64,000 bases of DNA from Acetobacter sp. (GTDB taxonomy: Bacteria; Pseudomonadota; Alphaproteobacteria; Acetobacterales; Acetobacteraceae): assembly GCA_012517935.1 (NCBI GenBank), contig JAAYUA010000119.1:1-64000 (forward strand). Reading direction: 5' to 3'. Both the position numbers and the translations under genes were made by a program. This document shows positions 63,546 through 64,000 of this stretch, one piece after another (within the stretch, counting starts at the first letter, position 1; the number at the start of each line of letters is the position of its first letter). A model generated the notes under the pieces. It was not told the DNA's origin and made no database searches. It worked only from the letters and a program-made list of their open reading frames with translations.

Positions 63546-64000
63546 ATGGCCGGAGCGAGTGAACTGTTTAGACGCAAGGCTATTGATGCCCCTGCTGGTC
63601 CGGAGAAACTGAAGCGGGTGCTCGGCAGTGGGCATCTGATTGCGTTGGGGATTGGATGCACGATTGGGGCGGGGCTTTTTTCCCTGACAGGCATCGCTGC
63701 AGCTGAAAACGCAGGGCCAGCGGTGGTTCTGTCATATATCATAGCAGCCATCGCATGTGGTTTCGCGGCGCTCTGTTACAGCGAACTGGCAAGCATGATC
63801 CCTGTTTCCGGGAGTGCTTATACCTATGCCTATGTCGCTTTTGGTGAGTTCGTAGCGTGGATTATCGGCTGGGATCTGGTGCTGGAATATACGGTCGGGG
63901 CAGCCACGGTTTCGGTCAGTTGGTCGAGTTATGTGACGTCGCTTCTGGCCGGTCATGGCATTACCTTTTCTCCTCGTCTGACGGCGTCTCCCTTTGAAAC
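63546..64000 (+). CDS. amino acid permease, APC family (partial)
   Basis: The first 151 codons of an amino acid permease that runs off the right edge. The start ATG at 63546 has GGGAG 5-6 bases upstream. The N-terminus (SELFRRKAIDA) and helix 1 (LIALGIGCTIGAGLFSLTG) carry the APC substrate-binding GAGLF-type motif, followed by helix 2 (AGPAVVLSYIIAAIACGFAALCYSE in parts) and ASMIPVSGSAYTYAYVAFGEF. The pattern fits the cationic amino acid transporter (CAT) branch. Substrate not determined. Confidence 0.88.
   Translation, partial: MAGASELFRRKAIDAPAGPEKLKRVLGSGHLIALGIGCTIGAGLFSLTGIAAAENAGPAVVLSYIIAAIACGFAALCYSELASMIPVSGSAYTYAYVAFGEFVAWIIGWDLVLEYTVGAATVSVSWSSYVTSLLAGHGITFSPRLTASPFE

Noticed and set aside
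1..64000. tRNA, rRNA, insertion sequences, prophage or CRISPR
   Set aside because: No transposase, integrase other than xerD, repeat-spacer pattern or RNA-gene structure was found in the spacers.

Overview
The window looks like chromosomal DNA of an acetic acid bacterium (Acetobacteraceae, Alphaproteobacteria). The evidence is indirect: a shikimate kinase/3-dehydroquinate synthase fusion divergent from xerD and followed by accA, a GapR-type (DUF2312) protein, periplasmic oxidases and c-type cytochromes, and moderate G+C with AT-rich spacers. Genus cannot be fixed from the sequence alone. No rRNA, tRNA, insertion sequence, prophage or CRISPR array was seen. Genes are densely packed, with many ATGA or TAATG stop/start overlaps that indicate operons.

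Layout. 1-8 kb: a serine hydrolase, two glycosyltransferase-like genes around an HU gene, the divergent pair epmB/epmA (EF-P lysylation), and two lipoproteins. 8-19 kb: housekeeping genes alaS, gtrA-like, an OmpA-family protein, aroKB, xerD and accA, then a CinA-domain protein and a GNAT-NUDIX fusion. 19-23 kb: a minus-strand group encoding a Tat-exported flavin amine oxidase, a c-type cytochrome, a secreted RidA and a Rieske oxygenase. 23-28 kb: a Bcr/CflA pump, an ABC-F ATPase, ndk and mtnK. 28-32.5 kb: a TonB siderophore receptor with three inner-membrane partners. 33-42 kb: two convergent efflux operons, FUSC-DUF1656-HlyD and RND permease-adaptor-outer membrane factor. 42-46 kb: a PadR-DUF1700-DUF2807 operon, hldD and mgtC-like. 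46-49 kb: a divergent formylglycine-generating enzyme/sulfatase pair. 49-53.5 kb: a probable copper TonB receptor with a DUF2946 protein and an NCS1 transporter. 53.7-57.5 kb: two overlapping histidine kinase genes. 57.5-64 kb: a small secreted protein, a TetR regulator, a stand-alone petA, zwf with a coupled unknown gene, gapR, glyA and the start of an amino acid permease.

The most interesting unit is the exported amine-oxidation set at 20.2-22.7 kb. A flavoprotein that makes imines, a cytochrome c that could take its electrons, and a RidA with a signal peptide that could hydrolyse the imine are encoded together. This suggests a periplasmic amine dehydrogenase system in which RidA acts as a dedicated partner. 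Other points of interest are a near-perfect palindrome upstream of the padR operon, a histidine kinase with two degenerate receiver domains, a Rieske oxygenase with an unusual iron-ligand spacing, a petA gene without petBC, and a structured leader before the RND operon.
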